Program-made: the position numbers and the translations under genes
Source of the DNA: Pseudomonadota bacterium
GTDB taxonomy: Bacteria; Desulfobacterota; Desulfobulbia; Desulfobulbales; Desulfocapsaceae
Assembly: GCA_018817385.1 (NCBI GenBank)
Contig: JAHIUA010000035.1
Span: 186,001 to 250,000 of the forward strand
DNA length: 64,000 bases
Direction of reading: 5' to 3'
Shown here: piece by piece, positions 15,067-25,489 of the stretch
How the letters are laid out: the number at the start of each line of letters is the position of its first letter
How positions within the stretch are numbered: the stretch's first letter is position 1
The notes under the pieces: generated by a model
The model's database searches: none
What the model was told of the DNA's origin: nothing
What the model saw: only the letters and a program-made list of their open reading frames with translations

Positions 15067-15831
15067 ATGATTCCAAAATATGAAGAAATAATGCTACCAT
15101 TCCTTAAATTCATATCAGATGAACAGGAACACAGCCTCAGTGAAACCCATGACGCCTTGGCAAAAGAATTCAAATTAACAGATGAAGAATTAAAAGAGTT
15201 ATTGCCAAGTGGACAACAACCAATCTTCCGAAATAGGTTGGGTTGGGCAAGAACTTACCTGAAAAAAGCAGGACTGGTAACGTCTCCCAAAAGAGCCCAT
15301 TTCAAAATAAGCGACATAGGGCTTGCACTATTGAATGAAAAACCAACTGAAATTACTTCTAAGTTCCTAACCAGATATGATGATTTTGTGGGGTTCCAAT
15401 CAATAAAGAAAAACAAAACAGAAAAAGGCATCGGAGTACAAAACCAACTTGATATTGCTACGGACCAAACCCCTGGAGAATCTCTCGAATACGCTTATCA
15501 AAAACTTCATTCCACATTATCAAAAGAACTACTCAGCATTGTAAAAACCTGCACTCCGAGTTTCTTCGAGAAACTTGTGATCGATTTACTTATCACTATG
15601 GGTTACGGGGGCTCGAGAAAAGAAGCAGGGAAAGCAAAGAAAGGGATATTCATTACGACGTCATCTTTTCCTAAGAGTGTATATGAGTTTGTCGGCCAAG
15701 TAGAATACAAAATCATACTGATTGACGGAGAACGTTTGGCCAACTTAATGATAGAGCATAGCGTCGGACTTTCAACGGTAAGTACCTATCATGTAAAATC
15801 AATAGACTCCGATTATTTCGAAGAAAATTAA
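15067..15831 (+). pseudogene. mrr: Mrr-type restriction endonuclease lacking its catalytic core
   Basis: The N-terminal winged-helix domain is typical (MIPKYEEIMLPFLKFI, FRNRLGWARTYLKKAGL). The nuclease domain starts normally (FFEKLVIDLLITMGYGGSR, EAGKA) but jumps directly to KKGIFITTSSFPKSVYEF and the usual end (IDGERLANLMIEH, IDSDYF). In normal Mrr, about 45 residues with the catalytic Asp and the Q/ExK pair lie between. Their clean in-frame loss should leave a DNA-binding but non-cutting protein. The ATG at 15067 with AAGGA upstream is chosen over the ATG at 14980 because Mrr proteins usually begin this way. Confidence 0.85.
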
Positions 15832-15849
15832 ATTATTACATAATGAATA

Positions 15850-16115
15850 AGGTTAGATTGTGAGAGGTCAACAGAGAGGTCGAGTCGGCTTCCCTCGAGT
15901 TTGCAAAGTATTTCTGGGCTCGAAGGAATAGAAATGATAGTAAACTGCTATCGGCACTCTCGGCAAGAGAATTCCGGCATAGTTTACGTAAGGAAGTTAT
16001 AGAGTCGGGCCGCCCCCTAAGGGCTGCCTTTAAAATGCTTGAGCCGTGTGATGGGAAACTATCACGCACAGTTTTTAGAGGGGAAGAGAGCCGCAAGACT
16101 CCTGCCCTACCCGGT
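15850..16115 (+). mobile_element. Group II intron 3' remnant with domain V
   Basis: The 34 nt at 16041-16074 begin GAGCCGTGTGATGGG and end CACGCACAGTTT. They fold as a domain V, followed by an AGAGGGG...CCTGCCCTACCCG end as in class C intron 3' ends. The preceding 190 nt show no intact reverse transcriptase. It lies on the + strand just after the broken mrr gene. The left boundary is a guess. Confidence 0.6.
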
Positions 16116-16243
16116 CCTGCTAATCCGCTTTCTTGCTATTGGCGGTTCACTTGAGATTTCAATGTTATTAGAGATGCCAATCCAAAAAAAACATTACAAA
16201 GCCATGCAGTTGGCAGCTGTTACGAAATAAGGAGTATTAAATT

Positions 16244-18979
16244 ATGGGGGAATCCCACAAATCAAGTTTTCTTGAAGAAAAAACCAGTATTCATGCTCCG
16301 GAGATGTCTTGGGCACAGTCCTGGGAGGATACCGTTAAATCGTTGGAGGTGGAGGTAAGCAAAGGCCTACAGACGGAAGAACTCCCGAAAAGGCGGCAAG
16401 TCTTCGGTCAGAACATGCTGCGGGAGGTAAAGCCGAAAAGTTCTTTCACCATACTGATTAACCAATTCAGAAATTTGATTGTATTTTTTCTATTTGCCGC
16501 AACTTTTGTTGCTTTCATGTTTGGTGACCAGGTTGAGGGCATTGCTATTGGCATGGTTATTCTCATCAATGCGGCAATTGGTTTTGTAACAGAACTTAAA
16601 GGGGCACGCTCCATTGAGGCACTCCGAAAACTTGGAAGCGTCAGTGCCAGGATCCGCAGAAATGGCACCATATCTGAAATACCCGCCAGAGACCTTGTCC
16701 CTGGAGATATTGTCATTCTTGAGGGTGGCGATGTTGTTACCGCAGACCTACGTATTGTAATCTCATCTAAATTGCAGGCGGATGAGTCGGTCCTGACCGG
16801 CGAATCCCTTCCTGTCGAAAAGTCTTCGGATGTCCTCCCTGAAAAAATATCTCTTGCTGAAAGGGCCAACTTACTCTTCAAGGGGACGGCTTTAACCAGA
16901 GGCTCGGGCGAGGCCGTTGTTATTGCAACGGGCATGCAGACCGAACTGGGAAAAATCTCTTCCCTGGTAGAGCAAACCCGGGAAGAGGAGACACCCCTTG
17001 AAAAACGGCTGAACCAGCTTGCCAACAAGCTTATTTGGGTCAGCCTGGCTGTTGCCGTTGTGGTAGGAACTTCAGGGATTATTGCCGGTCGTGATCTTGT
17101 TCTGATGATCGAGACCGGCATCGCACTGGCTGTTGCCTCGATTCCCGAAGGGCTGCCCATTGTCGCGACCATTGCGCTGGCAAGGGGCGTATGGAGAATG
17201 GCAAAGCGTAACGCGCTCATCAAGAAGTTGGCTGCCGTCGAAACACTTGGTGCGACAAGTATTATCTGTACGGACAAAACCGGCACTCTTACAGAAAACC
17301 GCTTGACTGCGGTTGAGTTTGTTCTTGATTCAGGAAAGATCCTCATTGATGTAACTGCTGATGATTCCAAAAATATATTTATAACAGATGGCGGCACTTC
17401 ACTTTTGCCCCATGAAAATTTACCCCTTCAAGCTGCCATTGAGGTGAGTGTGTTATGCAACAATGCCTCGCTATCTGATTCCCGGCATGGGGATGAGGAT
17501 AAGGCGGTAGGTGACCCACTGGAAATCGCATTTCTGACCATGGCGTCAAAAGCGGGTTTCAACCAAGCTGAGACCGTCAGCAAATACCCGGAGGAAAAGG
17601 AGGTCGCCTTTGATTCCGATATAAAAATGATGGCAACGTACCACAGGATCGAGAGCGGTTTCAGGGTTGCTGTTAAAGGTGCGCCGGAAAGTATTCTGGC
17701 GGGTTGTGATTCCGTGTTGGCTACTGATGGTGATCAAAAACTGACAGAAGATATCCGGAAAGAATGGATGGCCCATAATGAATCCATGGCTTCAAGAGGT
17801 CTCCGTGTTCTGGCCCTGGCCGAGAAGGATACTCAAGACATAGATATCGTGCCATATCAGCATCTCAGGCTGATTGGCCTGGTGGGGCTGATGGATCCGC
17901 CCCGTGAAGATGTCCGTGAGGCGATTAAACTTTGCCGTGATGCGGGAATACGAGTGATAATGGCCACCGGAGACCAGGCGGTGACGGCACGGGCAATTGG
18001 CAAATCTGTCGGCATTGTTGAGGAAGATGATGCCCCCGTGGTCCACGGACTTGATTTTAAGAAATTGGCAGAGCTTTCGCCTGACGAGAAAAATTATATT
18101 GCCAGTGTCAACCTTTTTGCACGGGTTAACCCCAGCCAGAAACTGGATCTTATAGCCTTACACCGTGAGAAAAATGCCATTGTAGCAATGACTGGTGACG
18201 GGGTAAACGATGCTCCGGCATTGAAATATGCCGATATCGGCATCGCCATGGGGAAAAGAGGTACCCAGGTTGCCCGGGAAGCATCAGACATGATTTTGAA
18301 AGATGATGCATTCTCGTCAATAGTTCATGCGGTGGAGCAAGGGCGAATCATATTCAAGAATATTCGGGCCTTTGTGATTTATCTTCTTTCCTGCAACCTC
18401 AGTGAGATAATGACCGTAACGTTTGCTGCTTTTCTTGGCTTGCCACTTCCGCTCCTGCCATTACAGATTCTCTTTCTAAATATTGTGACCGATGTCTTTC
18501 CCGCACTTGCACTGGCCGCCGGTGATGGCAATCCCGGAATTATGAAGCAGCCACCGCGACACAAGCATACCCCGATCTTGACAAAGGAACACTGGATTCA
18601 TGTTACGGTTTACGGTGCGATGATTACCTGTGCTGTCCTGGGTGCATTGTTGATTTCTCTTTATGTTCTTGACCTGCCGGAGCGGGAATCTGTAACCATT
18701 TCATTCCTGACTCTTGCTTTTGCACAATTGTGGCACGTCTTTAACATGCGGGAAAGAGATTCAAGTATGTTCAACAACGCTATTATCAGGAACCCGTTCA
18801 TATGGGGTGCACTGGCATTGTGCACGGTACTTATTCTAATGACATTATACGTGCCGATCCTGTCTTCTGTTCTCAAGGTGGCCAATCCTGGATTTCAAGG
18901 CATGACACTCATGTTCGGCATGAGCCTGTTACCTCTTGTGGCAGGGCAACTCTTTGCAGCCCTGTCTCGTTCACGGTGA
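16244..18979 (+). CDS. Cation-transporting P-type ATPase, calcium/PMA-like (P2)
   Basis: The 911-residue protein has the N-terminal cation-ATPase domain, TGES (185-188), the intramembrane PEGLP motif (301-305) and the phosphorylation site DKTGT with Asp344. The hinge motif TGDGVNDAP lies near 649, and the C-terminus holds about six membrane helices. PEGLP rather than a CPC motif points to type II pumps (Ca2+, or Na+/K+-like) rather than heavy-metal pumps. These drive ion export from the cytoplasm with ATP. Length and motifs are complete. AAGGAG precedes the ATG. The ion specificity cannot be fixed from the sequence read here. Confidence 0.9.
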   Translation: MGESHKSSFLEEKTSIHAPEMSWAQSWEDTVKSLEVEVSKGLQTEELPKRRQVFGQNMLREVKPKSSFTILINQFRNLIVFFLFAATFVAFMFGDQVEGIAIGMVILINAAIGFVTELKGARSIEALRKLGSVSARIRRNGTISEIPARDLVPGDIVILEGGDVVTADLRIVISSKLQADESVLTGESLPVEKSSDVLPEKISLAERANLLFKGTALTRGSGEAVVIATGMQTELGKISSLVEQTREEETPLEKRLNQLANKLIWVSLAVAVVVGTSGIIAGRDLVLMIETGIALAVASIPEGLPIVATIALARGVWRMAKRNALIKKLAAVETLGATSIICTDKTGTLTENRLTAVEFVLDSGKILIDVTADDSKNIFITDGGTSLLPHENLPLQAAIEVSVLCNNASLSDSRHGDEDKAVGDPLEIAFLTMASKAGFNQAETVSKYPEEKEVAFDSDIKMMATYHRIESGFRVAVKGAPESILAGCDSVLATDGDQKLTEDIRKEWMAHNESMASRGLRVLALAEKDTQDIDIVPYQHLRLIGLVGLMDPPREDVREAIKLCRDAGIRVIMATGDQAVTARAIGKSVGIVEEDDAPVVHGLDFKKLAELSPDEKNYIASVNLFARVNPSQKLDLIALHREKNAIVAMTGDGVNDAPALKYADIGIAMGKRGTQVAREASDMILKDDAFSSIVHAVEQGRIIFKNIRAFVIYLLSCNLSEIMTVTFAAFLGLPLPLLPLQILFLNIVTDVFPALALAAGDGNPGIMKQPPRHKHTPILTKEHWIHVTVYGAMITCAVLGALLISLYVLDLPERESVTISFLTLAFAQLWHVFNMRERDSSMFNNAIIRNPFIWGALALCTVLILMTLYVPILSSVLKVANPGFQGMTLMFGMSLLPLVAGQLFAALSRSR

Positions 18980-19260
18980 ATTTGAGGGACAACAGGGGAC
19001 AGACCAGAATGGCGCTAGTTTAAGCAAGATATATTGAAATTTCAGCGGGTCGCGGACGCTGAGCGTGTTAAAGCTTCTTGATCTTTGTTTCCTGTATTTC
19101 CAGGGTATTGCATCAATTACCAGTTTTTTTGGTCGATAAACAACACAAGGTATGCTTTAAGACTTAAAAGCTGAGCCGCTGACACGGGTATTCTACGGCG
19201 GCGGCTGTGCTTTCCATCATGCGAAAATTTGAACAAACGAAAACAGAAGGAAAACCGGCA

Positions 19261-20130
19261 ATGGCGGTCACAACAAAACTCACCCTCACTGATAATCTGC
19301 CACTTACCTGTTCACGTTCAGGCACCTGCTGTCATGGCAAAACGGTCAGGTTGAACCCGTGGGAACTGGCGTGTCTGGCTGAAGCAAAAGGATTGACCCC
19401 GAGGGCGTTTCGTGATCGTTACTGCGATTTTGGTGGCATCCAGTTGCATTTTGATGGTGCACCCGGCTGGAAACAACTGCCAGCGTGCAGCCAGTATGTA
19501 CCTGATTTCGGATGCAGCGTCCATTTGGGGCGCCCATTGGCCTGCCGCCTATATCCTCTTGGCCGCCAAAGGCAGGGCGAGGAACTGCACTACATGCACC
19601 AAGGGAATGATTTCCCCTGTATGGAAGGGTGTCCGGAAGTTTTAGAGTTACCTCAATTGAGTGTCGCCGCCTACATTGAAGGACAGGCCACCAAGCGCTT
19701 CGAAGTTGCTCAGGATGAGTATCTCGAACTGATGCAAAATGTCGCTGATATCGCTTTCGCCCTTCTTCTGGAAAGTGGTTTGGCCGAATCAGGTGACCGG
19801 CAGACATTGCGTCTCTGGCAAGAGATGGGTAGAGAGAAGCCCGAACAGTTGCAGGACCGGCTTGGTCCCGAGTGGATTGACCTGCTGATGCTCCCTGAGT
19901 TAACGGATTGCTTAACTGATCCCATAGCGTTTTCTCGCCAGCATCACGATCTACTCCTCTTGAAAGCTCAAGAATCATTTGGCGCCCTGGACAATCTCAC
20001 CGATTTCTGCAAGGCATCAGAATTATTGATGGGACTGGCGCTGCACCTTGGCCGTGGCCTGGGTGCAAATCCTGCCGAACTGGTCGAACACTGGATCAAA
20101 ACTGCAAAAGAACATGGGGCGCTTGACTAG
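19261..20130 (+). CDS. YkgJ-family cysteine-cluster protein
   Basis: A 289-residue protein. The first 130 residues hold the Cys motif of YkgJ/Fli-B-type proteins: SGTCCHGKTVRL, a middle Cys in LPACSQY, GCSVH and RPLACRLYPLG. This cluster is thought to bind zinc or an iron-sulfur cluster. The rest is helical with no recognised domain. The ATG at 19261 has AAGGA 9 nt upstream; an in-frame ATG at 19207 is possible. Function is unassigned in the family. Confidence 0.8.
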   Translation: MAVTTKLTLTDNLPLTCSRSGTCCHGKTVRLNPWELACLAEAKGLTPRAFRDRYCDFGGIQLHFDGAPGWKQLPACSQYVPDFGCSVHLGRPLACRLYPLGRQRQGEELHYMHQGNDFPCMEGCPEVLELPQLSVAAYIEGQATKRFEVAQDEYLELMQNVADIAFALLLESGLAESGDRQTLRLWQEMGREKPEQLQDRLGPEWIDLLMLPELTDCLTDPIAFSRQHHDLLLLKAQESFGALDNLTDFCKASELLMGLALHLGRGLGANPAELVEHWIKTAKEHGALD

Positions 20131-20382
20131 CGGCATCCAGGCAGGGAACCAACAGGAAGTCGGGGTCAGGTTTGGCTGATTGTTATTCTGAAAGAGTCAA
20201 ACTCTTACCAACAACACTAATGAAGCAGATGAACTGGTGATTTGCCCGTTGAATCTCTAGAAAAACCCTGCTTTTCCTCATTTTTGGGATTTTCCACAAC
20301 GCAATATCAGCATCTTACAAACAATACGATGAACGAAAGGAACTTTTTCTGCAGACTCGTTAGACTCAATGCGAGTATATAA

Positions 20383-21432
20383 ATGAGACTAGTGGCTTTT
20401 GACTACTTTAGAGGTATCGCAATATTATTCATCGTCGCTGGACACTCCTATGGGCCGTGGGTAATAGATAGTTTTGGCGAAAGGGTGTTGGCAAATCTCA
20501 TATCTGGCGGGACAACATTATTTGTTTTTATTTCGGGCTTCTTCTTTCATTATATTTACTATGAAAAATTCAATTCCAAAGAATTTTTGAAAAAAAAAAC
20601 AAAGCACGTTTTTATACCATACTTCGTTCTCTCTCTAACAGGGATTGGCTATTATGTATTTTCTTTAAATCCGCTCCCATTAGCAGATCAATTGGGGATA
20701 ACTAGGCTTGAGTCGTGGACACAATATATCGAGATAGTGGCAATTTATTTATGGACAGGAAAGATCGCTATCGCGTATTGGTACATCCCATTTATTTTGA
20801 TAATATTTGTAATATCTCCTTTATTTACCCGATACATAAGGCTTTCCACCGCCTATAGAAATATTATTTTTTTACTCTTTTTGATCACATCCATGTTTAT
20901 TCATCGGCCTGTTGGAAATCTCTCTCAAGTCCATTCAGTTCTCTATTTTATGCCAATATACATGCTGGGAATAATTTGCTCTATTCATAGAGAATATGTC
21001 CTTGAATTTATTAAGGATAAGTCAATAATCCTAGGAGTGACTGTTTTGTTTTTGTCCGCTTTACAGGTTTTACTTTATAAGGGGTATGGAAACTTCCACA
21101 AAGAAGAAATATTTTCTTACGGTGGGCTAGATATTATTATTATTCAGAAAATAGCCATGTGCTTTTTCTTTTTATCCATATTACAAAAGTACGAGAGCAG
21201 GAACATACCTGCATTGAAGGTGTTGGCCTCTTCGAGTTTCGCAATATTCTTTATTCACCCGTGGATCCTTAAGGTTTTTTCAGAAACAGGAGTGTGGTCA
21301 TTTCTTCAATTCCTTCCAGAGATTGGCATATTTATTGTAACTGTGCCGTTAGCATTAATAAGCAGCTTGCTTGTTGCCTCCATTATAAAGTTGGGGTTAA
21401 AGGCGAATAGTCGTTATGTTATTGGCTGGTAG
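20383..21432 (+). CDS. Acyltransferase-3 family membrane protein (first paralogue)
   Basis: The 349-residue protein has about ten membrane segments and the acyltransferase-3 start FDYFRGIAILFIVAGHSYG, with the family histidine (H21) in the first helix. The family moves acyl groups across the membrane onto surface sugars such as lipopolysaccharide or exopolysaccharide. It shares YWYIPFI, a SFA(I/V)(F/Y)F(I/T)H segment and an SRY(V/F)IG C-terminus with the gene at 25637, so the two are paralogues. Clearly AT-richer than its neighbours, which suggests acquisition by transfer. The ribosome-binding site is weak. Confidence 0.85.
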   Translation: MRLVAFDYFRGIAILFIVAGHSYGPWVIDSFGERVLANLISGGTTLFVFISGFFFHYIYYEKFNSKEFLKKKTKHVFIPYFVLSLTGIGYYVFSLNPLPLADQLGITRLESWTQYIEIVAIYLWTGKIAIAYWYIPFILIIFVISPLFTRYIRLSTAYRNIIFLLFLITSMFIHRPVGNLSQVHSVLYFMPIYMLGIICSIHREYVLEFIKDKSIILGVTVLFLSALQVLLYKGYGNFHKEEIFSYGGLDIIIIQKIAMCFFFLSILQKYESRNIPALKVLASSSFAIFFIHPWILKVFSETGVWSFLQFLPEIGIFIVTVPLALISSLLVASIIKLGLKANSRYVIGW

Positions 21433-21774
21433 AAGGAAGTTCAGTCGCTATAGCAAATTCGCTTTGCCCACGACCCAGCTGGGGATTGAGAGCGAAGCTA
21501 TAATTGAACAATCCCATAAGGCCCTCCTCGGCTTTATGGGTGCTGATTACGCAATGCCTTCCCCCTTTGCTTATTGAGGCCGATGAAACCATTTTTCTGT
21601 TTCCCTATCGCGAGATTCAAGAAGTTAAAAAGAGTATTTTTTTAACTGAAGATGCCATCGCACCCGATCTACAGTATAGTCATCCGTTTTTGGCTGGCAG
21701 CGCCCGATGACGGGCATGAAAGAAAGTTCGGTAATATGCCGGAAGCATGCGGAACAATGAGGTAGTCATAAGCT
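21433..21774. other. Gene-free stretch after the first acyltransferase
   Basis: No supported gene. The only notable structure is the hairpin at 21513-21540. The stretch ends shortly before the next ATG, with GAGG about 14 nt upstream of it. Confidence 0.5.
21513..21540 (+). terminator. Hairpin after the acyltransferase gene, possible terminator
   Basis: CCCATAAGGCC (21513-21523) and GGCTTTATGGG (21530-21540) pair over 11 positions, with one G-U in RNA, around a 6-nt loop. No T-run follows directly, so termination is uncertain. Confidence 0.35.
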
Positions 21775-22254
21775 ATGGAAGCTGAAGTGAAACACCTGGA
21801 AGATGAGCAACTGGCAAACGGCGTTGTGGTCCGGTTTTATGATGAATCCCGTAGGGTGGCCGGTGATCGCTGGCAGGTTACAGTGCGTTATGATGCTGTG
21901 GTCTCGGTCTCTGAAGCCTTCTGGAGTCTGGTGAGTGGAGAGCCGGAATTGATTGAGGCAATTCGTACCGCTCTAGGAGCGGAGATTGTCCTTACCAATG
22001 TCAATGAGCGGAATTTTATTTCAGCGGAAGAAAAAGAAGCGTTGGTTGCCGAAATAGTCAGCCGGGCTCGGAAAAATATTTTCGGCTATCTCGCTGATCC
22101 TGGATTTCCCGAGCGTTATTTTAAACGCTGTTTTAAGGAGGCACGCGAGGAAATTGAGCGGAAAAAGAGAGAGGTGTGGGTTCCGGACAACGAAGATGTT
22201 GAAGAGCCCGTTGATTTTTCCCATCTTTTTTCAGATATGAAAAAGAACGAATAA
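21775..22254 (+). CDS. Uncharacterised protein of 159 residues
   Basis: Soluble, acidic protein with no recognised domain. An N-terminal beta-rich part (VVVRFYDESRRVAGDRWQVTVRYDAVVSV) is followed by helices with a basic cluster (RYFKRCFKEAREEIERKKREVW) and an acidic tail. Codon use matches the GC-richer host genes rather than the cassettes, so it is probably a native gene. Function unknown. Confidence 0.6.
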   Translation: MEAEVKHLEDEQLANGVVVRFYDESRRVAGDRWQVTVRYDAVVSVSEAFWSLVSGEPELIEAIRTALGAEIVLTNVNERNFISAEEKEALVAEIVSRARKNIFGYLADPGFPERYFKRCFKEAREEIERKKREVWVPDNEDVEEPVDFSHLFSDMKKNE

Positions 22255-22458
22255 GGTGGCTCAGCCGGAAAAAAAGAGCGGCCGGGGGAGCGGTGAATGG
22301 CAGCGACCTCAAGGGGAATCAGCTTCTTAGCTATGATCCTCCTGAAGATCGCCCAGCAAGCCCGCAGCCGCACCAGGTCTTCCGGCACTCGTGGTCCCAT
22401 CAATTCAAGTTCCAACAAGGGACAGACAACGTTTTTACCCTGGCCAACAACCTGAAAA

Positions 22459-23194
22459 AATGATAGATATTGAGGAATGCTACGGTGACCTCGAATCATC
22501 ATACCAGGTACCAGGTATCCCCCTGCATCTGATCCAGCGCGGGAATAATCGTCAAGCATGTTTTTATAACGAAGAGGATTACAGTTTCTACCTGGACTGG
22601 CTATAGAAATACAGCCATGAGACAGGCTGTTCAGTACATGCCTATGTGTTGATGTGCGACCATGTCCACCTTCTTTTAACCCCGGCAGATGCTGACAGTG
22701 CCGGAATGCTTATGAAACGTTTGGGACAACGATATGTTCAGTACATCAACTGCACATACCGGCGTAGCAGCACACTCTGGGAGGGGCGGTTTCGCTCCTG
22801 CATTGCCCAGGAAGAGGCGTATCTGCCGGCATGTCAACGCTCTATCGAGTTGAATCCGGTCCGTGCCGGTATCGTTGCCCACCCGGGTGAATGTCGTTGG
22901 TCAAGCTATGCCTGCAATGGGCAGGGCGAAAAATCTGACCTGCTAAGTCCTCATTCCATCTATCTCTATCTTAGCCGATCCGCTAAAAAAAGGCAGGCCT
23001 CCTACCGGGAGCTTCTTCGTCATGAACGGGAACCCGGCATCAGTAACCAGATCCGCCAAGCCATCAACGGAAACTTTGCCCTTGGCAATGCACGCTTCAC
23101 AGAAGAAATTGCCGCCAGGCTTGGCCGCCGGGTCACTCCAGAAAAAGCCGGCAGACCGCCAAAGAAAACGAAAAGAAAAGAAACCAATGAATAA
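22459..23194 (+). pseudogene. REP-associated tyrosine transposase (RAYT, Y1/IS200-like) with an internal stop
   Basis: The frame from about 22459 gives YQVPGIPLHLIQRGNNRQACF, a TAG at 22604-22606, then continues in the same frame with KYSHETGCSVHAYVLMCDHVHLLLTP. DHVHLL is the HUH metal-binding motif, and GQRYVQYIN carries the likely nucleophilic tyrosine. WEGRFRSC and SIELNPVRAGIV complete the family pattern. Only one stop, one base away from GAG, separates the two halves, so decay is recent or read-through occurs. RAYTs are domesticated transposases linked to REP palindromes. No REP repeats were noticed around it. Confidence 0.85.
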
Positions 23195-25064
23195 ACGGTG
23201 CCTGCTCGCGATTATTCCCTGTCATTCTGTTACCATCCTGACCATAGTACTCTTATGGTTGATCGCCACTCCCTGTCTGCTGCAGGCCGCTACCGTAGAG
23301 CTGCCTCTCTTCCTCCGCATGCAGATTCTCCAAAATACCCTTGAAGAATCACTGAGACTGCAAGCTGACGGCAAAGCCGTACTGTATCAAAAAGATCCCT
23401 ACACCTTTCTTCATATCACCCGGCCTGTTTTCTTTATCAATCACGGAAAAATCCATTTCAAATGCAACGCCACCGCCAAAATGGGCTTTGAACCAATCGG
23501 CATACTGCCATCCGGAATTGAGTGGACCGGGACCATTGACCTTACTCTCCACTTTTATGTGGATGAGCAGTGGCACCTGCGTTACCGAATCACCGATTCA
23601 GCCATCTATGATGAAGACGGTTCACAGGCCGTGGTCTCAAATTTTGTCTGGCACCTTTCCACACAATATCTCTATCCGGTGCTGGAAGATTTTTCTCTTG
23701 ACCTTTCCCTCCCCCAACAGGAGATCATAACCCTGCTCCGCACCTGCGGTTTTCCAGAAGATGCCAAAACATTCGAGGAAGCCCTCACTACAACCCAGGC
23801 CGGTCCTCTGCGGATTGCTGCCAACGGGATAGTGATGCCACTGCTGTTGACTCTGCGCGACCAGCCACGCAAGCCGAAAGTTGTCCCAGCCGCCCAGAAA
23901 CCACTCACGCAAGAGGAACTGGAAGCTTTTCAGCAGGTTTTTGAACCTCTGGATGCCTTTCTGGTCTTCGTAGTCAAAACCACTGCTGCTGATTTTGTCA
24001 ATTATCAGCAGCGTGAACAGCTCTTTGACCTCCTCATCAGCAGCAGATATCAGCTGCTGTCCATATTAGCCGGTGATATTGCAGTGGATGCAGAGGATCC
24101 TCTGCGCAATTTGTTTGTCGATGCCTGGCAGCAGCTCAAATCGATTATTGAAAGCAGCGAGGGCCAGAACGGATTGATGCAGGAGCAACTCCTGCGCTAC
24201 ATGACTTTCATGAACGCCGGTGATGCCTTGCTGCTACTGGATGTCGCCGCACCGCAACTTGGCATGCGCATCACAACCAATGGCCTGCGCCAGCTGGCAA
24301 GGATGCTGCAGCCTGGCTCCCCTGAGGATCCACTCCGTTTCGACTGGCAGATTGATCCAGGCCTACGAGATCTCCTTAACTTTCTCCCCGATCCGGAAGA
24401 AAAAACATCTCCCATAGGAAGACTCATCCTGGAATTATTCATTGAAACCGCTCATGCCGCTGAAACCATACCCGGCACCCCTGCTGAAATAGGTCGACGG
24501 CTTGATCGTTGGGTGCCAACCCCTGACGAGCTGGCTGATTTCACACCTCTCGTCGCCGAGTTGCTACGTTTAATAGCCCTTGAAAAGGTAAAAAAAGCCG
24601 GCCTGGACAGCACCTTCAGTATGCTCTATCAACATCTGGTCCCTGCCACCGCCCTGATGGAAAGCTGTTGGCGGCAATATATTATTGATTGCGATAAAAT
24701 AGAGTATCTTCGTTCTCCATCCGGCAGTGTCGGGATGATGCAGATCAATCCACACGTCTGGCGCGGATTTTACAGTATTGAACGATTGAAATGGGATACA
24801 GTCTACAATATCCAATCCGGTGCTGAGATTCTTATGCACTATTACAAAGACTACGGTCTTAAAGTGGCAAAGCAATACGGAAAACCCGAATACGCTGTGC
24901 GCGCTGCCTACTCAGCTTATAATGCCGGCCCCCGGGCCGCACAACGGTTCATGAAAAAAAGCCCTTCCGCCCGAGAAAAAAAAGTCGACACACGCCTATG
25001 GAGTTATTTTCAAAGGATCAGAGCAGGTGGCAGTGTAAATCTTGCCACTTGCAATGTTGACTAA
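23187..25064 (+). CDS. Lytic transglycosylase (SLT domain) with a large N-terminal extension
   Basis: A 625-residue exported protein. A signal or membrane segment lies at about residues 12-34 (VTILTIVLLWLIATPCLLQA). About 450 residues without a recognised domain follow. The C-terminal soluble lytic transglycosylase domain (about 485-615) has the catalytic Glu in ALMESCWRQY, then SPSGSVGMMQINPHVW and AYNAGPRAAQRF. These enzymes cut the glycan of peptidoglycan to 1,6-anhydro products. I chose the ATG at 23187, which opens the signal peptide and overlaps the RAYT remnant by 8 bp, rather than 23022. The long middle part may position or regulate it. Confidence 0.85.
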   Translation: MNKRCLLAIIPCHSVTILTIVLLWLIATPCLLQAATVELPLFLRMQILQNTLEESLRLQADGKAVLYQKDPYTFLHITRPVFFINHGKIHFKCNATAKMGFEPIGILPSGIEWTGTIDLTLHFYVDEQWHLRYRITDSAIYDEDGSQAVVSNFVWHLSTQYLYPVLEDFSLDLSLPQQEIITLLRTCGFPEDAKTFEEALTTTQAGPLRIAANGIVMPLLLTLRDQPRKPKVVPAAQKPLTQEELEAFQQVFEPLDAFLVFVVKTTAADFVNYQQREQLFDLLISSRYQLLSILAGDIAVDAEDPLRNLFVDAWQQLKSIIESSEGQNGLMQEQLLRYMTFMNAGDALLLLDVAAPQLGMRITTNGLRQLARMLQPGSPEDPLRFDWQIDPGLRDLLNFLPDPEEKTSPIGRLILELFIETAHAAETIPGTPAEIGRRLDRWVPTPDELADFTPLVAELLRLIALEKVKKAGLDSTFSMLYQHLVPATALMESCWRQYIIDCDKIEYLRSPSGSVGMMQINPHVWRGFYSIERLKWDTVYNIQSGAEILMHYYKDYGLKVAKQYGKPEYAVRAAYSAYNAGPRAAQRFMKKSPSAREKKVDTRLWSYFQRIRAGGSVNLATCNVD

Positions 25065-25489
25065 GAGGCATTCTGAAAAAGAGGGTTGGTCCCCAGCTCT
25101 GCCGCCTGAGCAATCATCCTCCCCATGCATCGCTCAACCAACTGGGCTGGATGTGGACAGGAACTTAGCAAAAGGCATTTATTTTCTTTCAATTCTCTTC
25201 AGATGGGCCTATATAGCATTGATTTCTGCTACCAGCTTCCCTGAGAAATCACACTCTCTGCTGACAAATAAAAGAGACGCCCCCTCTCTTGCGTTAAGAT
25301 GTGGGCAGTCATTACTGACTCCTCTTTTTGCAGAGGTGGCAGCCTCTCAGGACAACAGACTCGGCAGCGGCGTCCTACCTTCCAGCTGACTGATGGCACG
25401 TTGGAGTTCAATGCACCCTTCGCCAGCCCCACTTGTGCAGATGACGGCAAGGTTTGACTTTTAAAATTTATATAAATGGGTACCTAGTG
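25065..25489. other. Gene-free stretch after the transglycosylase
   Basis: No supported gene. One short open frame (25042-25389) has no ribosome-binding site and no recognisable product. The stretch leads into the dispersed repeat. Confidence 0.5.
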
